Positions 1 to 9,185 of a stretch of 64,000 bases of DNA are shown one piece after another. The notes under the pieces were generated by a model, which worked only from the letters and a program-made list of their open reading frames with translations, was not told the DNA's origin and did no database searches. Each line of letters starts with the position of its first letter. Position 1 is the stretch's first letter. Made by a program: the position numbers and the translations under genes. The DNA is from Cyanobium sp. Cruz CV13-4-11 (GTDB taxonomy: Bacteria > Cyanobacteriota > Cyanobacteriia > PCC-6307 > Cyanobiaceae), in NCBI RefSeq assembly GCF_024346055.1, contig NZ_JAGQCH010000007.1:62001-126000 (forward strand), read 5' to 3'.

Positions 1-535
1 CTCGAACGGCGGTGCTGCTGATGTGCCCGGAATGGGCCGCCGGCAGTTCATGAACCTGCTGACCTTCGGCTCCGTCACAGGGGTGGCCCTGGGTGCCCTC
101 TATCCGGTGGTGAACTACTTCATCCCCCCCAAGGCCGCCGGCAGCGGTGGCGGCGTCACCGCCAAGGACGAACTGGGCAACAACGTCACCGCCACCGGCT
201 GGCTGGCCAGCCACAAGGAAGGCGACCGCAGCCTGGTGCAGGGCCTCAAGGGAGACCCCACCTATCTGGTGGTGGAGGGCGGTGCCGCCATCGGCGACTA
301 CGGGATCAACGCCATCTGCACCCACCTGGGCTGCGTGGTGCCCTGGAACAGCGGCGCCAACAAATTCATGTGCCCCTGCCACGGCAGCCAGTACGACGCC
401 ACGGGCAAGGTGGTGCGCGGCCCGGCTCCCCTCTCCCTGGCCCTGGCCCACGTCAGCGTCGAGAACGACAACGTGTTCCTCACCCAGTGGACAGAAACCG
501 ACTTCCGCACCGGCGAGAAGGCCTGGTGGGCGTGA
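1..535 (+). CDS. petC: Cytochrome b6f Rieske iron-sulfur subunit (5' partial)
   Basis: Rieske [2Fe-2S] protein of the thylakoid cytochrome b6f complex, which passes electrons from plastoquinol to cytochrome f. The two cluster-binding boxes CTHLGC and CPCHGS are both present, about 20 residues apart. The single N-terminal membrane anchor follows the characteristic [14 protein letters not shown] segment, which includes a twin-arginine-like RR. A GTG at 23 could serve as a start, but the frame stays open to the window edge and encodes [15 protein letters not shown], so the true start lies upstream and the gene is cut by the window. petA follows 62 bp downstream on the same strand, the usual petC-petA pairing of cyanobacteria. 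Confidence 0.96.
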   Translation, partial: SNGGAADVPGMGRRQFMNLLTFGSVTGVALGALYPVVNYFIPPKAAGSGGGVTAKDELGNNVTATGWLASHKEGDRSLVQGLKGDPTYLVVEGGAAIGDYGINAICTHLGCVVPWNSGANKFMCPCHGSQYDATGKVVRGPAPLSLALAHVSVENDNVFLTQWTETDFRTGEKAWWA

Positions 536-597
536 TCGGCGCCTGAATCCCCCTCCCCCGCTTCCCTCTCCGACGCCCGCCACCGCCCGCCACCCCC

Positions 598-1539
598 ATG
601 CGCCGCTTCCTCTCCCCCCTCTTCGGCAGCCTCCTGACCCTCAGCCTCTCGGTGGGCGTGTTGGTCCTGGGGGCCAGCCCCAGCTGGGCCTATCCCTTCT
701 GGGCCCAGCAGAACTACGCCACGCCACGGGAAGCGACCGGCAAGATCGTCTGCGCCAACTGCCACCTGGCCAAGAAGGCCACCCGGGTGGAAGTGCCCCA
801 GGCGGTGTTCCCCGACACGGTCTTCAAGGCGGTGGTCGAAATCCCCTACGACACCTCGGTGCAGCAGGTGTCCGGCAACGGCAGCCCCGCAGGCCTCAAC
901 GTGGGTGCCGTGGTGATGCTCCCCGATGGGTTCACCCTGGCCCCCCAGGACCGGCTCAGCGATGAGCTCAAGGAGGAGACCGCCGGCGTCTACTACACCC
1001 AGTACAGCGACGACCAGCCCAACATCCTTCTGGTGGGCCCCCTGCCCGGTGACCAGCACCAGGAGATCGTCTTCCCGATCCTCTCCCCCGACCCCGCCAC
1101 CGACAGCGCCATCCACTTCGGCAAGTACCAGCTCCACGTCGGCGCCAACCGCGGCCGCGGCCAGGTGACCCCCGAGGGTCAGAAAACCAACAACACCGTT
1201 TACACCTCCCCTGCAGCCGGCACCGTCAGCGCCATCACCACCGCTGACGACGGCAGCACCGTGGTGGAGATCACCGGGGCGGCCGGCGCCGTCACCGAGA
1301 CCATTCCCGCAGGACCCAGCCTGACCGTGGCCGTGGGCGATGCGGTGGAAGCCGGTGCCCCCATCACCAACGATCCCAATGTGGGTGGCTTCGGCCAGAT
1401 CGATGCCGAGGTGGTGCTCCAGAACCCGGTGCGCATCTACGGCCTGCTGGCCTTCTTCGCCGCCGTGGCCCTGGCCCAGATCATGCTGGTGCTCAAGAAG
1501 CGTCAGATCGAGAAGGTCCAGGCGGCGGAGGGCTTCTGA
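598..1539 (+). CDS. petA: Cytochrome f
   Basis: Heme-bearing large subunit of the cytochrome b6f complex. It takes electrons from the Rieske protein and passes them to plastocyanin or cytochrome c6 in the thylakoid lumen. The 313-residue product begins with a signal peptide ending ASPSWA (cleavage near residue 31). The mature chain starts YPFWAQQ, whose N-terminal tyrosine is the axial heme ligand in the family. The c-type heme motif CANCH is at residues 52-56. A single C-terminal anchor helix lies around residues 279-300 with a short basic stromal tail. It sits directly after petC. Its stop codon overlaps a candidate CTG start for lgt. Confidence 0.97.
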   Translation: MRRFLSPLFGSLLTLSLSVGVLVLGASPSWAYPFWAQQNYATPREATGKIVCANCHLAKKATRVEVPQAVFPDTVFKAVVEIPYDTSVQQVSGNGSPAGLNVGAVVMLPDGFTLAPQDRLSDELKEETAGVYYTQYSDDQPNILLVGPLPGDQHQEIVFPILSPDPATDSAIHFGKYQLHVGANRGRGQVTPEGQKTNNTVYTSPAAGTVSAITTADDGSTVVEITGAAGAVTETIPAGPSLTVAVGDAVEAGAPITNDPNVGGFGQIDAEVVLQNPVRIYGLLAFFAAVALAQIMLVLKKRQIEKVQAAEGF

Positions 1540-2396
1540 GCGCCCTTCTCGGCCTCTTCACCTCCCCGGGACCCCTGATCTTTCAGCTGGGTCCCGTCTC
1601 CGTTCGCTGGTATGGCCTGCTGATCGCCCTGGCCGTGCTGCTGGGGTTGCTGCTGGCCACCCGCCTGGGACGCGCCAGGGGCATCGATCCCGGCCTGATC
1701 GCCGATCTCCTGCCCCTGATGGTGCTGGGGGCCGTGGTCGGCGCCCGGACGTATTACGTGGCGCTGGAATGGCGCCAGTACACCAGCAACTGGATGGACG
1801 TCTTCGCCATCTGGCGCGGAGGCATCGCCATCCACGGCGCCCTGATCGGGGGCACGCTGGTCACCCTGCTCTTCTGCCGCTGGCGCCGCCAGCCCTTCTG
1901 GCCGTTGCTCGATGTGCTCGTTCCCGCCGTGGCCCTGGGTCAGGCCATCGGTCGCTGGGGCAATTTCTTCAACTCCGAAGCCTTCGGGCTGCCCACCAAC
2001 CTCCCCTGGGCGCTGACGATTCCGATGGCCAACCGGCCGTCTGAATTCCTTGAGCAGGCCTCGTTCCACCCCACCTTTCTCTACGAGTCCCTCTGGAACC
2101 TGGGGGTCTGCGGCCTGCTGCTGCTGCTGTTCCGCCTGGGCAGCCAGGGGCGGCTGCGGCTGCCCGCCGGAGCCCTCAGCTGCCTGTATCTGATGGCCTA
2201 CAGCAGCGGCCGTTTCTGGATCGAGGGGCTGCGTCTCGATCCCCTCTGCCTGTTCTCCCAGCCGCCGTTCTGCGCCGGCGGCCTGCGCATGGCCCAGCTG
2301 ATGAGCCTGCTGCTGATCGCCCTGGGCGGGGCTGGCCTGCTCTGGCTCTATCGCTTCCGCCGTCCCCTCCCCGACCCCTCCGGCCTGACCGCATGA
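1536..2396 (+). CDS. lgt: Prolipoprotein diacylglyceryl transferase
   Basis: Integral membrane enzyme that transfers diacylglycerol from phosphatidylglycerol to the lipobox cysteine of prelipoproteins. The family signature [13 protein letters not shown], the [10 protein letters not shown] segment and the late [11 protein letters not shown] motif are all visible, along with about seven hydrophobic helices. A GTG at 1635 would remove the conserved N-terminus ([21 protein letters not shown]), which is encoded in frame upstream. No ATG, GTG or TTG occurs in that stretch. The best placed codon is CTG at 1536, which overlaps the petA stop as CTGA and gives 286 residues, close to the family norm. 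The start is therefore provisional. The stop overlaps the cobM start as ATGA. Confidence 0.9.
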   Translation: MSALLGLFTSPGPLIFQLGPVSVRWYGLLIALAVLLGLLLATRLGRARGIDPGLIADLLPLMVLGAVVGARTYYVALEWRQYTSNWMDVFAIWRGGIAIHGALIGGTLVTLLFCRWRRQPFWPLLDVLVPAVALGQAIGRWGNFFNSEAFGLPTNLPWALTIPMANRPSEFLEQASFHPTFLYESLWNLGVCGLLLLLFRLGSQGRLRLPAGALSCLYLMAYSSGRFWIEGLRLDPLCLFSQPPFCAGGLRMAQLMSLLLIALGGAGLLWLYRFRRPLPDPSGLTA

Positions 2397-3157
2397 CAGC
2401 CACCGTTCAGATCGTCGGCGCTGGCCCCGGAGCCCCGGACCTGCTCACCCTGAGGGCCGCCAGGGCCATCGAGGCGGCCGAGGTGCTGGTCTGGACCGAC
2501 TCCCTGGTGAGCCCCCAGATCGCCGCCCTGGCGCCCAGGGAGTGCGAATCGGTCCGTACCAGCACGCTCACCCTCGAAGAGGTGATGGCCGTGGTGGTCG
2601 AGCGGGCCAGGCAGGGACGGCGGGTGGTGCGGCTCCACGACGGCGATCCCTGCCTCTACGGCGCCCTGCAGGAGCAGATCTGCCGCCTGGCCGACGCCGG
2701 CCTGGCGGTGGAAGTGGTGCCTGGCCTGAGCGCCTACCAGGCCACCGCCGCCGCCCTCGGCGCCGAGCTCACCATTCCCGGCCGGGTCCAGACGATCGTG
2801 CTGAGCCGGGCGGGCGGCCGCACCGGCGTGCCCGAGCGGGAATCCCTGGCCCGGCTCGCCGCCCTGCAGGCCTCTCTGTGCCTCTACCTGAGCGCCCGCC
2901 ACGTGGAAGAGGTGCAGAGCGAGCTGCTGCAGCATTATCCGTCGGACACGCCGGTGGCGATCGGCTACCGGGTCAGCTGGCCCGACCAGTGGCTCACGGT
3001 GGTGCCCCTGGAGGCGATGGCCCAGGTCAGCCGGGAGCGGAACCTGATCCGCACCACCCTCTATGTGGTGAGTCCGGCCCTGCGGGCCGCCGACGAGGCC
3101 CGATCCCTGCTCTATTCCTCCAGCCACAACCACCTGTTCCGCGGCGGCGCCGAGTGA
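2393..3157 (+). CDS. cobM: Precorrin-4 C11-methyltransferase
   Basis: SAM-dependent methyltransferase of corrin-ring (cobalamin) biosynthesis that methylates C-11 of precorrin-4 or cobalt-precorrin-4 (CobM/CbiF). The 254-residue tetrapyrrole methylase fold starts with the family signature [19 protein letters not shown]. The [12 protein letters not shown] and [16 protein letters not shown] motifs that line the SAM and substrate pocket follow. The start overlaps the lgt stop (ATGA), and the stop overlaps the GTG start of the next gene. A CobT-like gene at 30.3-31.5 kb is the only other cobamide gene seen here. Confidence 0.92.
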   Translation: MTATVQIVGAGPGAPDLLTLRAARAIEAAEVLVWTDSLVSPQIAALAPRECESVRTSTLTLEEVMAVVVERARQGRRVVRLHDGDPCLYGALQEQICRLADAGLAVEVVPGLSAYQATAAALGAELTIPGRVQTIVLSRAGGRTGVPERESLARLAALQASLCLYLSARHVEEVQSELLQHYPSDTPVAIGYRVSWPDQWLTVVPLEAMAQVSRERNLIRTTLYVVSPALRAADEARSLLYSSSHNHLFRGGAE

Positions 3158-3735
3158 CGACGGCCACGCCTTGCCTGCGCCACTGGCGGGGCTGGGTGGG
3201 GGCCGCGGAAGCCGATGGCTGGCTGGAGCAGCTGCTGCAGGAGGTGCCCTGGAAACAGGAGTTCATCACCGTGTATGGCCGCCGCCACGCCATGCCCAGG
3301 CTCACCTGCTGGATGGCGGATCCAGGCTGCGGCTATCGCTATTCCGGGTTGGAGAATGCCCTCGAACCCTGGACACCACTGGCGGCCACCATCCGCCGGC
3401 GCATCGGGGCGGCTGCGGCCCAGGAGTTCAATTCCCTGCTGTTGAACTACTACCGCGACGGCCGTGACGCCATGGGCTGGCATGCCGATGACGAGCCTGA
3501 GCTCGATCCGGACGCTCCCATCGCCTCCCTCAGCCTGGGCGCCAGCCGCACCCTGCGCTTTCGTCCCCGCCAGCGGGATAGGGCTCCAACCCTGGCGTTG
3601 GAACTGGGGCATGGGGATCTGCTGCTGATGGACCCGCCCACCCAGCGGCACTGGCAGCACGGGCTGCCGCGGCGCCTGAAGGTGGCCTCCCCGCGGCTCA
3701 ACCTGACCTTCCGGAGAGTGCGGCCGCCGGCCTGA
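3154..3735 (+). CDS. AlkB-like 2-oxoglutarate/Fe(II) dioxygenase
   Basis: Predicted oxidative demethylase of alkylated nucleic acid bases. In this 193-residue product the iron-binding facial triad is visible as H110-x-D112 (in GWHADDE) and H169 (in RHWQHGLPR). The 2-oxoglutarate-binding RLNLTFR segment starts at R181, and NYYRDGRDAMGWH matches the ALKBH2/3-type core. The start is GTG at 3154, inside the cobM stop (GTGA). The same frame is open far upstream through cobM, but that part is an out-of-frame reading of cobM. Genes of this type are common in cyanobacteria. The exact substrate (DNA or RNA, which lesion) cannot be read from sequence. Confidence 0.87.
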   Translation: MTTATPCLRHWRGWVGAAEADGWLEQLLQEVPWKQEFITVYGRRHAMPRLTCWMADPGCGYRYSGLENALEPWTPLAATIRRRIGAAAAQEFNSLLLNYYRDGRDAMGWHADDEPELDPDAPIASLSLGASRTLRFRPRQRDRAPTLALELGHGDLLLMDPPTQRHWQHGLPRRLKVASPRLNLTFRRVRPPA

Positions 3736-3844
3736 TTCCACGGTGGGCGGGTGCCGCCACGGCGGGCGGCCGCTGGGGGCATCCGGACGCCATCAGGATG
3801 GCAACAATGGAGGCAGTGTTCCTCTGAGCGGAGTTCCGAGGGCG

Positions 3845-4501
3845 ATGGCCAGTTGCCGTGCTCGCCGTCACCGGCGCCTCCTCCCGGTGCTGCTGGGCGT
3901 GACCCTGCTGGGGGGCGGCTGTCAGTTCACCGGGGTGAGTGAGGCCGGCCGGGAGCGCTGCCGCCGGCTCGGTGCCGCCGCCGGCAATCCCCTGGCGGCC
4001 GCCCTCAGCTACGTCCGCTGCCTGCCCGGCTCGGATTCCAGCCTGGCGGCCGAAAAGGCGGCCTCGGCCGCGGCCGCAGCCCGACGGGCGGCCCTGGAGG
4101 CCTGCCGCAGGCGGCAGGGAACAATCACCACCCTGATCGGGTCGCTGCGTCAGGCCGAACAGGAGCTGGCCGCGGCCCGCAACAGCCCGTTCAGGCCCTC
4201 CGTGGCGCCACCCCAGCCCCTGGATGCCGGCAAGGAATCCCGCTATCGCCCCGAAGACCAGCGGCTCGACCGGGACCGTTACGAGGCCGCCCTCGGCGCC
4301 TGGGAACAGCAGGTGGCCTCCCAGCGGGCCCACTGGCGACAGGAGCGCGCCGGGCGTATCGAGGCCGCCCAGGAACGGCTTGATCGGGACGCCCAGGCCC
4401 TCCGGCAGCTCCAGCCCGATCTGTTCAACGGTCCCGCGAGCATTGAGTTCGACCCCAGGGCCCTGCGGCAGGTGAGCGCCGGCTGCGACAGCGCCGGCTG
4501 A
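3845..4501 (+). CDS. Hypothetical protein, possible lipoprotein
   Basis: No family recognised. The ATG at 3845 gives 218 residues, beginning with a basic stretch and a hydrophobic segment ending LLGGGC (C26). That is an imperfect lipobox, so lipid attachment is possible but not certain. The rest is rich in Ala, Arg and Glu and probably largely helical or coiled coil: AEKAASAAAAARR near residue 70, then repeated RQAEQEL and AQERLDRD type heptads. This suggests an envelope protein with a coiled-coil body. An in-frame start at 3743 is possible but would put about 34 charged residues before the signal segment. The tRNA gene follows about 120 bp downstream. Confidence 0.7.
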   Translation: MASCRARRHRRLLPVLLGVTLLGGGCQFTGVSEAGRERCRRLGAAAGNPLAAALSYVRCLPGSDSSLAAEKAASAAAAARRAALEACRRRQGTITTLIGSLRQAEQELAAARNSPFRPSVAPPQPLDAGKESRYRPEDQRLDRDRYEAALGAWEQQVASQRAHWRQERAGRIEAAQERLDRDAQALRQLQPDLFNGPASIEFDPRALRQVSAGCDSAG

Positions 4502-4507
4502 GGGGAT

Positions 4508-4537
4508 TTGACAGTGTGATCGGCGACCGTGTAGGAG
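4508..4537 (+). promoter_or_regulatory. Candidate sigma70-type promoter
   Basis: A perfect TTGACA hexamer at 4508-4513 is followed after 18 bp by a weak -10-like TAGGAG at 4532-4537. It lies in the gap between the lipoprotein gene and tRNA-Val, about 85 bp before the tRNA. Only the -35 box is convincing. Confidence 0.25.
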
Positions 4538-4620
4538 GGTTCAGGCCACCCGGCCCGGTCAGAACCCCTGCCGCAGAAAGATCCTCTTTCAGGCGATGCC
4601 GGGGCTAAGACGGCAACGAT

Positions 4621-4692
<72 letters not shown>

Positions 4693-4802
4693 TGTCTCCA
4701 ATCCTGTTTTCCGACCGGTAACATCCCCCTGACGGAGCACTGGTCGCTCTCGGGACCGCTCGTCATACTGCTGGCTACGCAGCGCTTCAGGAGTCCCTGC
4801 CC

Positions 4803-5600
4803 TTGTCCAAATCTCCTGCCGCGACCCTGGCCGCAGAGGACGGGAGCGCGCCGATCCCGCAGCTCGTCCAACTGGGCGAACAGCTTGGCCAGGCCCGCCG
4901 AGACCAGGGCCTGAGCCTGGAGGAACTGGCCGACCGGCTGCGGCTGGGCAGCGAACAGCTGAAGGCCCTTGAGGCCGGCGACCACACCCACTTGCCGGAG
5001 GCGGTGTTCGTGGTGGCCCAGGCCAAGCGGGTGGCGGGCGCCCTGGGGATCGACGTGAGCCAGCAGATCAACGATCTGCAGAACAGCCGCCTGGTGGGCG
5101 GCAAGCGCCGCCCGGCGGCGATCTCGCCCCTGCAGCGACGACCTGCCAACGCCCCCGCCAGCCAGGGCCGCTCCCTCGGCTGGCTGTGGGGAGCCCTGCT
5201 CCTGCTGGGCGGCGGCGGCCTTGGGGTGGCCGCCCTGCAGGGGAAGGTGTTTGCCCCCCAGGCGTCCCAACCCCCATCAGCACCGGCCGCGACCACCAGC
5301 CCGGGCGTGGCTCCTGGCCAGGCCGTGGCCGCTGGGGCGCCGTCCCGGCCAGCAGCGGACGCGCTGGTGCTTCAGAGCAGCCAGCCCAGCTGGCTGGAGG
5401 TCCGCAATGGGGCCGGGGTCACCCTGTTCCGCGGCACGTTCACCGGCGAGAAGCGTTTCCCCATGGGAGAGGGCCTGAAGGTTCTGGCCGGCCGGCCCGA
5501 CCTGGTGACGGCCACCGCCGGCAGGCAGGCCCCCCGCTCCCTGGGACGGATCGATCAGGTGGTGTGGCGCAGCTTCAGGGCGACGCCTGCTGCACCGTGA
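4803..5600 (+). CDS. RodZ-like helix-turn-helix membrane protein
   Basis: The architecture of this 265-residue protein matches the RodZ family of cell-shape proteins, which link MreB to the membrane. An N-terminal Xre-type helix-turn-helix lies at about residues 20-90 (GEQLGQARRDQGLSLEELADRL). A basic linker and one transmembrane helix near residues 122-142 follow. After a Pro/Ala-rich stretch there is a periplasmic beta domain of DUF4115 type (SSQPSWLEVRNGAGVTLFRG). The start is TTG at 4803, with no ATG nearby in frame. The gene converges with ppx and the two 3' ends overlap by 26 bp. No mreB is present in the window. Confidence 0.75.
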   Translation: MSKSPAATLAAEDGSAPIPQLVQLGEQLGQARRDQGLSLEELADRLRLGSEQLKALEAGDHTHLPEAVFVVAQAKRVAGALGIDVSQQINDLQNSRLVGGKRRPAAISPLQRRPANAPASQGRSLGWLWGALLLLGGGGLGVAALQGKVFAPQASQPPSAPAATTSPGVAPGQAVAAGAPSRPAADALVLQSSQPSWLEVRNGAGVTLFRGTFTGEKRFPMGEGLKVLAGRPDLVTATAGRQAPRSLGRIDQVVWRSFRATPAAP

Positions 5601-7209
5601 GCCTCAGGCCCGTGGCCTCCAGCACCAGGTCGGCGCAGGAGCGGAGACTCCATTCCTCCAGGCTCAGGTCCTGGGGGGAGTCACCCGGCTGCGGTGCCTG
5701 CGGCTGCAGGCTGATCGTGAAGCCCCTGGTCTGAGCGGTCCGCTCAGCGTCCGCCGACACGCTGATCGCCTCGATGCCGGGCGCGGGTCTGCGGTCGAGG
5801 GCGGCCGCCAGCCGCAGCAGCAGGGCCATCGTGAACACGGTGTGGCGGTGTTGCCCGGCCTCGATCAGCTGCCACGACTCATGGCGTTTCTTGGGCAGGC
5901 CGCGACGGTGGTATCGGGCGATCGCCGCCACCATCAGGTGCTCAGCCTCGGAGTAACCGAGCAGCTCCCCATGGCGGATCAGGTACCAGGTGTGCTTGTG
6001 GTAGGCGGCGATGTTGACGTGTTTGCCACAGGCATGGAGCTGGGCCGCCGCCCACAGCAGGGCCCGGCCTTCGCCGTTGTCATCGTGCAGCAGTCCCCGG
6101 GTCTGGTCGTAGAGGCTGAGGGCATGGCTGGCGACCCGGTCGGCCCGGCCCGTGTCCACCCCGTAGGTGCGGGCCAGGTGCAGCACGGTGCGGCGACGGA
6201 TCGTGCTCTGGAAGCTGAAGCGATCGACGAGCAGGCCGTTGCGCAGCATCCAGTCGACGATCAGACCCTCCCGCAGGGCCCGCTCGCAGACCACCAGCTC
6301 CTGGAGCTGGAGGATCTCCATGGTGGTCTGGAGGATCAGGGCGCCGGGGACGATGATCTCGGCCCGGCGCTCGTTGATGGCGGTGAGGGCGCGGCGCTGC
6401 TCCGGCGTCATCGCCACCAGCCGCTCGACGATGCCATCGAGGCGGGCCCGGCCCAGGCGGTAGCCGTCGAGCTTCAGGGGGGGATTGGGATCCTGGGCGG
6501 AGGCCAGGGCGGCCATCGCCATGGCGGTGCCGCTGGTGGCCACCAGCACGGGTTTCTCCCCCGGCCGCAATTCCCGTTTCACCTCGGCCACCGCCGGATC
6601 CATCGCCCCCTGGATGTAGGCCTCAAGGAAGCCGCGGCGGGCCGGGGTGAGGGGGTCCTCCCGGCAGAACTCCCGCTGCAGGCGCACCGCGCCGATGCGG
6701 GTGCTGGTGAGGGCGCGGGCGTCGCGGCCGTCGGCGAGCACCAGCTCGGTGGAGCCGCCGCCGATGTCGAGGATGAAATAGGGCTGGTCGCCGAAGGAGA
6801 GACCCGACAGCACCCCCAGGTAGATCAGTCGGGCCTCCTCCGGTCCGCTCACCAGGTCGACCACCAGCCCCAGCTGGTCCTGGAGCCCCTGCAGGAACGA
6901 GCGACCGTTCGGGGCCTCCCGCACGGCGCTGGTGGCGGCGGTGACGATCTGCTCCACCCCGTGGCTGGTGGCCAGGTCACGGCAGTGGCGCAGGGTCAGG
7001 AAGGCACGCTCGATCGCCTCGGGTGTGAGGTCGCCGGAATCGGGATCCCGCTCCCCCAGCCGGGTGGTGGATTTTTCCGCCAGCACCACCGAGAAGCTGC
7101 GCAGGGCCGGATCGACCGCCGCGACCAGCAGGTGGATGGAATTGGTGCCGATGTCGATGGCCGCCACCCGCCGTTCCGCGGTACCGACGGTGTCGGGGAT
7201 CGGGGGCAT
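5575..7209 (-). CDS. ppx: Ppx/GppA family exopolyphosphatase
   Basis: Predicted exopolyphosphatase or guanosine pentaphosphate phosphatase of the ASKHA fold. The phosphate-1 loop AAIDIGTNSIHLL lies near the N-terminus, the phosphate-2 loop ILDIGGGSTELVL follows, and TSAVREAPNGRSF matches the conserved substrate segment. The C-terminal half has the HD-like helical domain typical of long Ppx (SHALSLYDQTRGLL, HACGKHVNIAAYHKH). The ATG at 7209 gives 544 residues. A GTG at 7239 would add ten proline-rich residues. Its start faces the prenyltransferase gene across about 130 bp, which must hold both promoters. Confidence 0.9.
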   Translation of the reverse strand: MPPIPDTVGTAERRVAAIDIGTNSIHLLVAAVDPALRSFSVVLAEKSTTRLGERDPDSGDLTPEAIERAFLTLRHCRDLATSHGVEQIVTAATSAVREAPNGRSFLQGLQDQLGLVVDLVSGPEEARLIYLGVLSGLSFGDQPYFILDIGGGSTELVLADGRDARALTSTRIGAVRLQREFCREDPLTPARRGFLEAYIQGAMDPAVAEVKRELRPGEKPVLVATSGTAMAMAALASAQDPNPPLKLDGYRLGRARLDGIVERLVAMTPEQRRALTAINERRAEIIVPGALILQTTMEILQLQELVVCERALREGLIVDWMLRNGLLVDRFSFQSTIRRRTVLHLARTYGVDTGRADRVASHALSLYDQTRGLLHDDNGEGRALLWAAAQLHACGKHVNIAAYHKHTWYLIRHGELLGYSEAEHLMVAAIARYHRRGLPKKRHESWQLIEAGQHRHTVFTMALLLRLAAALDRRPAPGIEAISVSADAERTAQTRGFTISLQPQAPQPGDSPQDLSLEEWSLRSCADLVLEATGLRLTVQQASP

Positions 7210-7337
7210 GGGGGTCGGCCCGGGCAGCGGCGGCGCCACTTTGCCACCGGCCGCCCCTTCGCCAGCGGACGGGAACGCCGTGGTCAGGAGTTGGATAGGG
7301 TGCCGGCAACCAACCGTTGCGAGCGGTGAACGTCCCG

Positions 7338-8231
7338 ATGGCCCCAGGCCATGTCCAGGCCTGGCTCGAGCTGCTGCGCTGGCACAAGCCCAGCGGCCGG
7401 CTGATCCTGCTGATTCCAGCCGGCTGGGCCCTGTGGCTGGGGCCGGCCGTGCCGCCTGCTGCCCAGCTGGTGGGCTGGATCGTGCTGGGCGGCCTGGCGG
7501 TGAGCGGCGCCGGCTGCGTGGCCAACGACCTCTGGGACCGGCGCATCGATCCCCTGGTGGAACGCACCCGCCACCGGCCCCTGGCCGATGGCCGCCTCGG
7601 GGTGGGCACCGCGACCGTCCTGCTGCTCCTCTGCCTGGTGGTGGCCCTGGCGGCCCTGCTGGCCCTGCCTACCACCAGCCGGGTGCTGTGCGTGGGGCTC
7701 GCCCTGGCCACGTTGCCCCTGGTGCTGCTCTACCCCTCCGCCAAGCGCTGGTTCGCCTATCCCCAGCTGGTGCTGGCCCTGTGCTGGGGCTTCGCCGTGC
7801 TGATTCCCTGGGCGGCCGCCCAGGGGGGCCTGCAGGGCACCCTGGGCGGCTGGCCCCTGCTGCTCACCTGGGTGGCGGCGGTGAGCTGGACCTTCGGCTT
7901 CGACACCGTCTACGCCATGAGCGACCGGGAGGACGATCGGCGCCTCGGGGTGCGCAGCAGCGCCCTGAGCCTGGGGACCCAGGCGCCCCTGGCGGTGGCC
8001 CTCTGCTACGGGCTCACCTGCGCGGCCCTGGCCGTGGCGGTGCTGCTGCAGGGGCGGGCCGGGCTGCCGTTCTGGCTGCCCTGGGCCGCCGCCGCCCTGG
8101 CCATGCAGCAGCAGGCGGCCCGGCTGCGCCGCCCCGACCTGCCCCGCAGCGCCTATGGCCGGCACTTCGCCGCCCAGGTGTGGCTTGGAGGGCTGCTGCT
8201 GCTGGCCGTGATCCTCTCCACCAGCACCTGA
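7338..8231 (+). CDS. 4-hydroxybenzoate polyprenyltransferase (UbiA family)
   Basis: Membrane prenyltransferase that attaches the polyprenyl tail to 4-hydroxybenzoate; in cyanobacteria this feeds plastoquinone synthesis. Both Asp-rich, Mg-diphosphate-binding motifs of UbiA enzymes are present: NDLWDRRIDPLVERTRHRPLA and, later, DTVYAMSDREDD. There are about eight hydrophobic helices in 297 residues. I chose ATG 7338, since MAPGHVQAWLELLRWHKP resembles family N-termini; TTG 7317 is an in-frame alternative. The gene ends seven bases before the LD-carboxypeptidase start. UbiA paralogues (for example chlorophyll synthase) have different motifs around the first Asp box, which supports the benzoate assignment. 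Confidence 0.87.
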   Translation: MAPGHVQAWLELLRWHKPSGRLILLIPAGWALWLGPAVPPAAQLVGWIVLGGLAVSGAGCVANDLWDRRIDPLVERTRHRPLADGRLGVGTATVLLLLCLVVALAALLALPTTSRVLCVGLALATLPLVLLYPSAKRWFAYPQLVLALCWGFAVLIPWAAAQGGLQGTLGGWPLLLTWVAAVSWTFGFDTVYAMSDREDDRRLGVRSSALSLGTQAPLAVALCYGLTCAALAVAVLLQGRAGLPFWLPWAAAALAMQQQAARLRRPDLPRSAYGRHFAAQVWLGGLLLLAVILSTST

Positions 8232-8237
8232 TCCGCC

Positions 8238-9185
8238 ATGAACGCCGGACCGCCGCCCCTGCAACCCCCGGCGCTGCGTCCGGGCGACCGGGTGCGGCTG
8301 GTGGCCGCCAGCTCCGCCCTTCCCGATCTGGAACGGCTGCAGGCCGGCCTGGCGGTGCTTGCCAGCTGGGGCCTGGAGCTGGATGACGATCCCACCCGGC
8401 TGCCGGTGCGCCGCTGGGGCTACCTGGCGGGCAGGGACGCCGAGCGGGCCGGCGACCTGCTCCCGGATGCCGGTCCGGGGCCGGTGGCGGCCCTGCTGGC
8501 CTGCGTGCGGGGGGGCTGGGGGTCGGCCCGGCTGCTGGAGCAGCCCCTGGAGGCGGCAGGCGGCTGGCTGCTGGGGTTCTCTGATGTCACCTCCCTGCTG
8601 TGGCACCGGCTGGCGATGGGTCAGGGGGGCGCCATCCACGGCCCCCTGCTCACCACCCTGGCGGCCGAGCCGGCCTGGAGCCGGGAGCGGCTGCGGGCGC
8701 TGCTGTTCGGCGAGCCCCTGGCGGACCTCGAGGGGGAGCCCTGGGTGGGCGGCCAGGTGGAGGGTCCGCTCCTGGCCGCCAACCTCACCGTGGCGACCCA
8801 CCTGCTGGGCACGCCGCACCTGCCGGATCTGGACGGGGCGATCCTGATCCTGGAAGACGTGGGGGAAGCGCCCTACCGCCTGGAGCGGATGCTCACCCAC
8901 TGGCGCCTCTGCGGCGCCCTGCAACGCCTGGGGGGCATCGGCTTCGGGAGCTTCGTTGGCTGCGACGACCCCCGGGATGACGACGACGACACGCCCCGGT
9001 TCAGCCTGGAGCAGGTGATCAGGGAGCGCACGGCCGATCTGGGCATCCCGGTGCTGGCCGGCCTGCCGGTGGGCCATGGCGACGTCAATGCCGCCTTGCC
9101 CCTGGGGGTGCGGGCCCGACTCGACGCTGACCGGGGCCGCCTGAGCGTGATCGCTGCGGGGCCTGGGTCCTTCAGTCGCCGGTGA
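8238..9185 (+). CDS. LD-carboxypeptidase (S66 family)
   Basis: Predicted murein tetrapeptide LD-carboxypeptidase acting in peptidoglycan recycling or remodelling. The 315-residue protein carries the S66 catalytic triad: Ser115 in GFSDVTSLLW, Glu206 in ILILEDVGE and His280 in VGHGDVNAALPLG. The N-terminal LRPGDRVRLVAASS and the RGGWGSARLL segment are also typical. No signal peptide is visible, in line with a cytoplasmic recycling enzyme. It lies just downstream of the prenyltransferase and converges with the next gene, the 3' ends overlapping by 14 bp. Confidence 0.9.
   Translation: MNAGPPPLQPPALRPGDRVRLVAASSALPDLERLQAGLAVLASWGLELDDDPTRLPVRRWGYLAGRDAERAGDLLPDAGPGPVAALLACVRGGWGSARLLEQPLEAAGGWLLGFSDVTSLLWHRLAMGQGGAIHGPLLTTLAAEPAWSRERLRALLFGEPLADLEGEPWVGGQVEGPLLAANLTVATHLLGTPHLPDLDGAILILEDVGEAPYRLERMLTHWRLCGALQRLGGIGFGSFVGCDDPRDDDDDTPRFSLEQVIRERTADLGIPVLAGLPVGHGDVNAALPLGVRARLDADRGRLSVIAAGPGSFSRR

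Noticed and set aside
5918-5925. GCGATCGC octamers (HIP1-type), also at 29431-29438 and 30640-30647
   Set aside because: HIP1 is a cyanobacterial hallmark, but I saw only scattered copies by eye and cannot show enrichment without a count against expectation.
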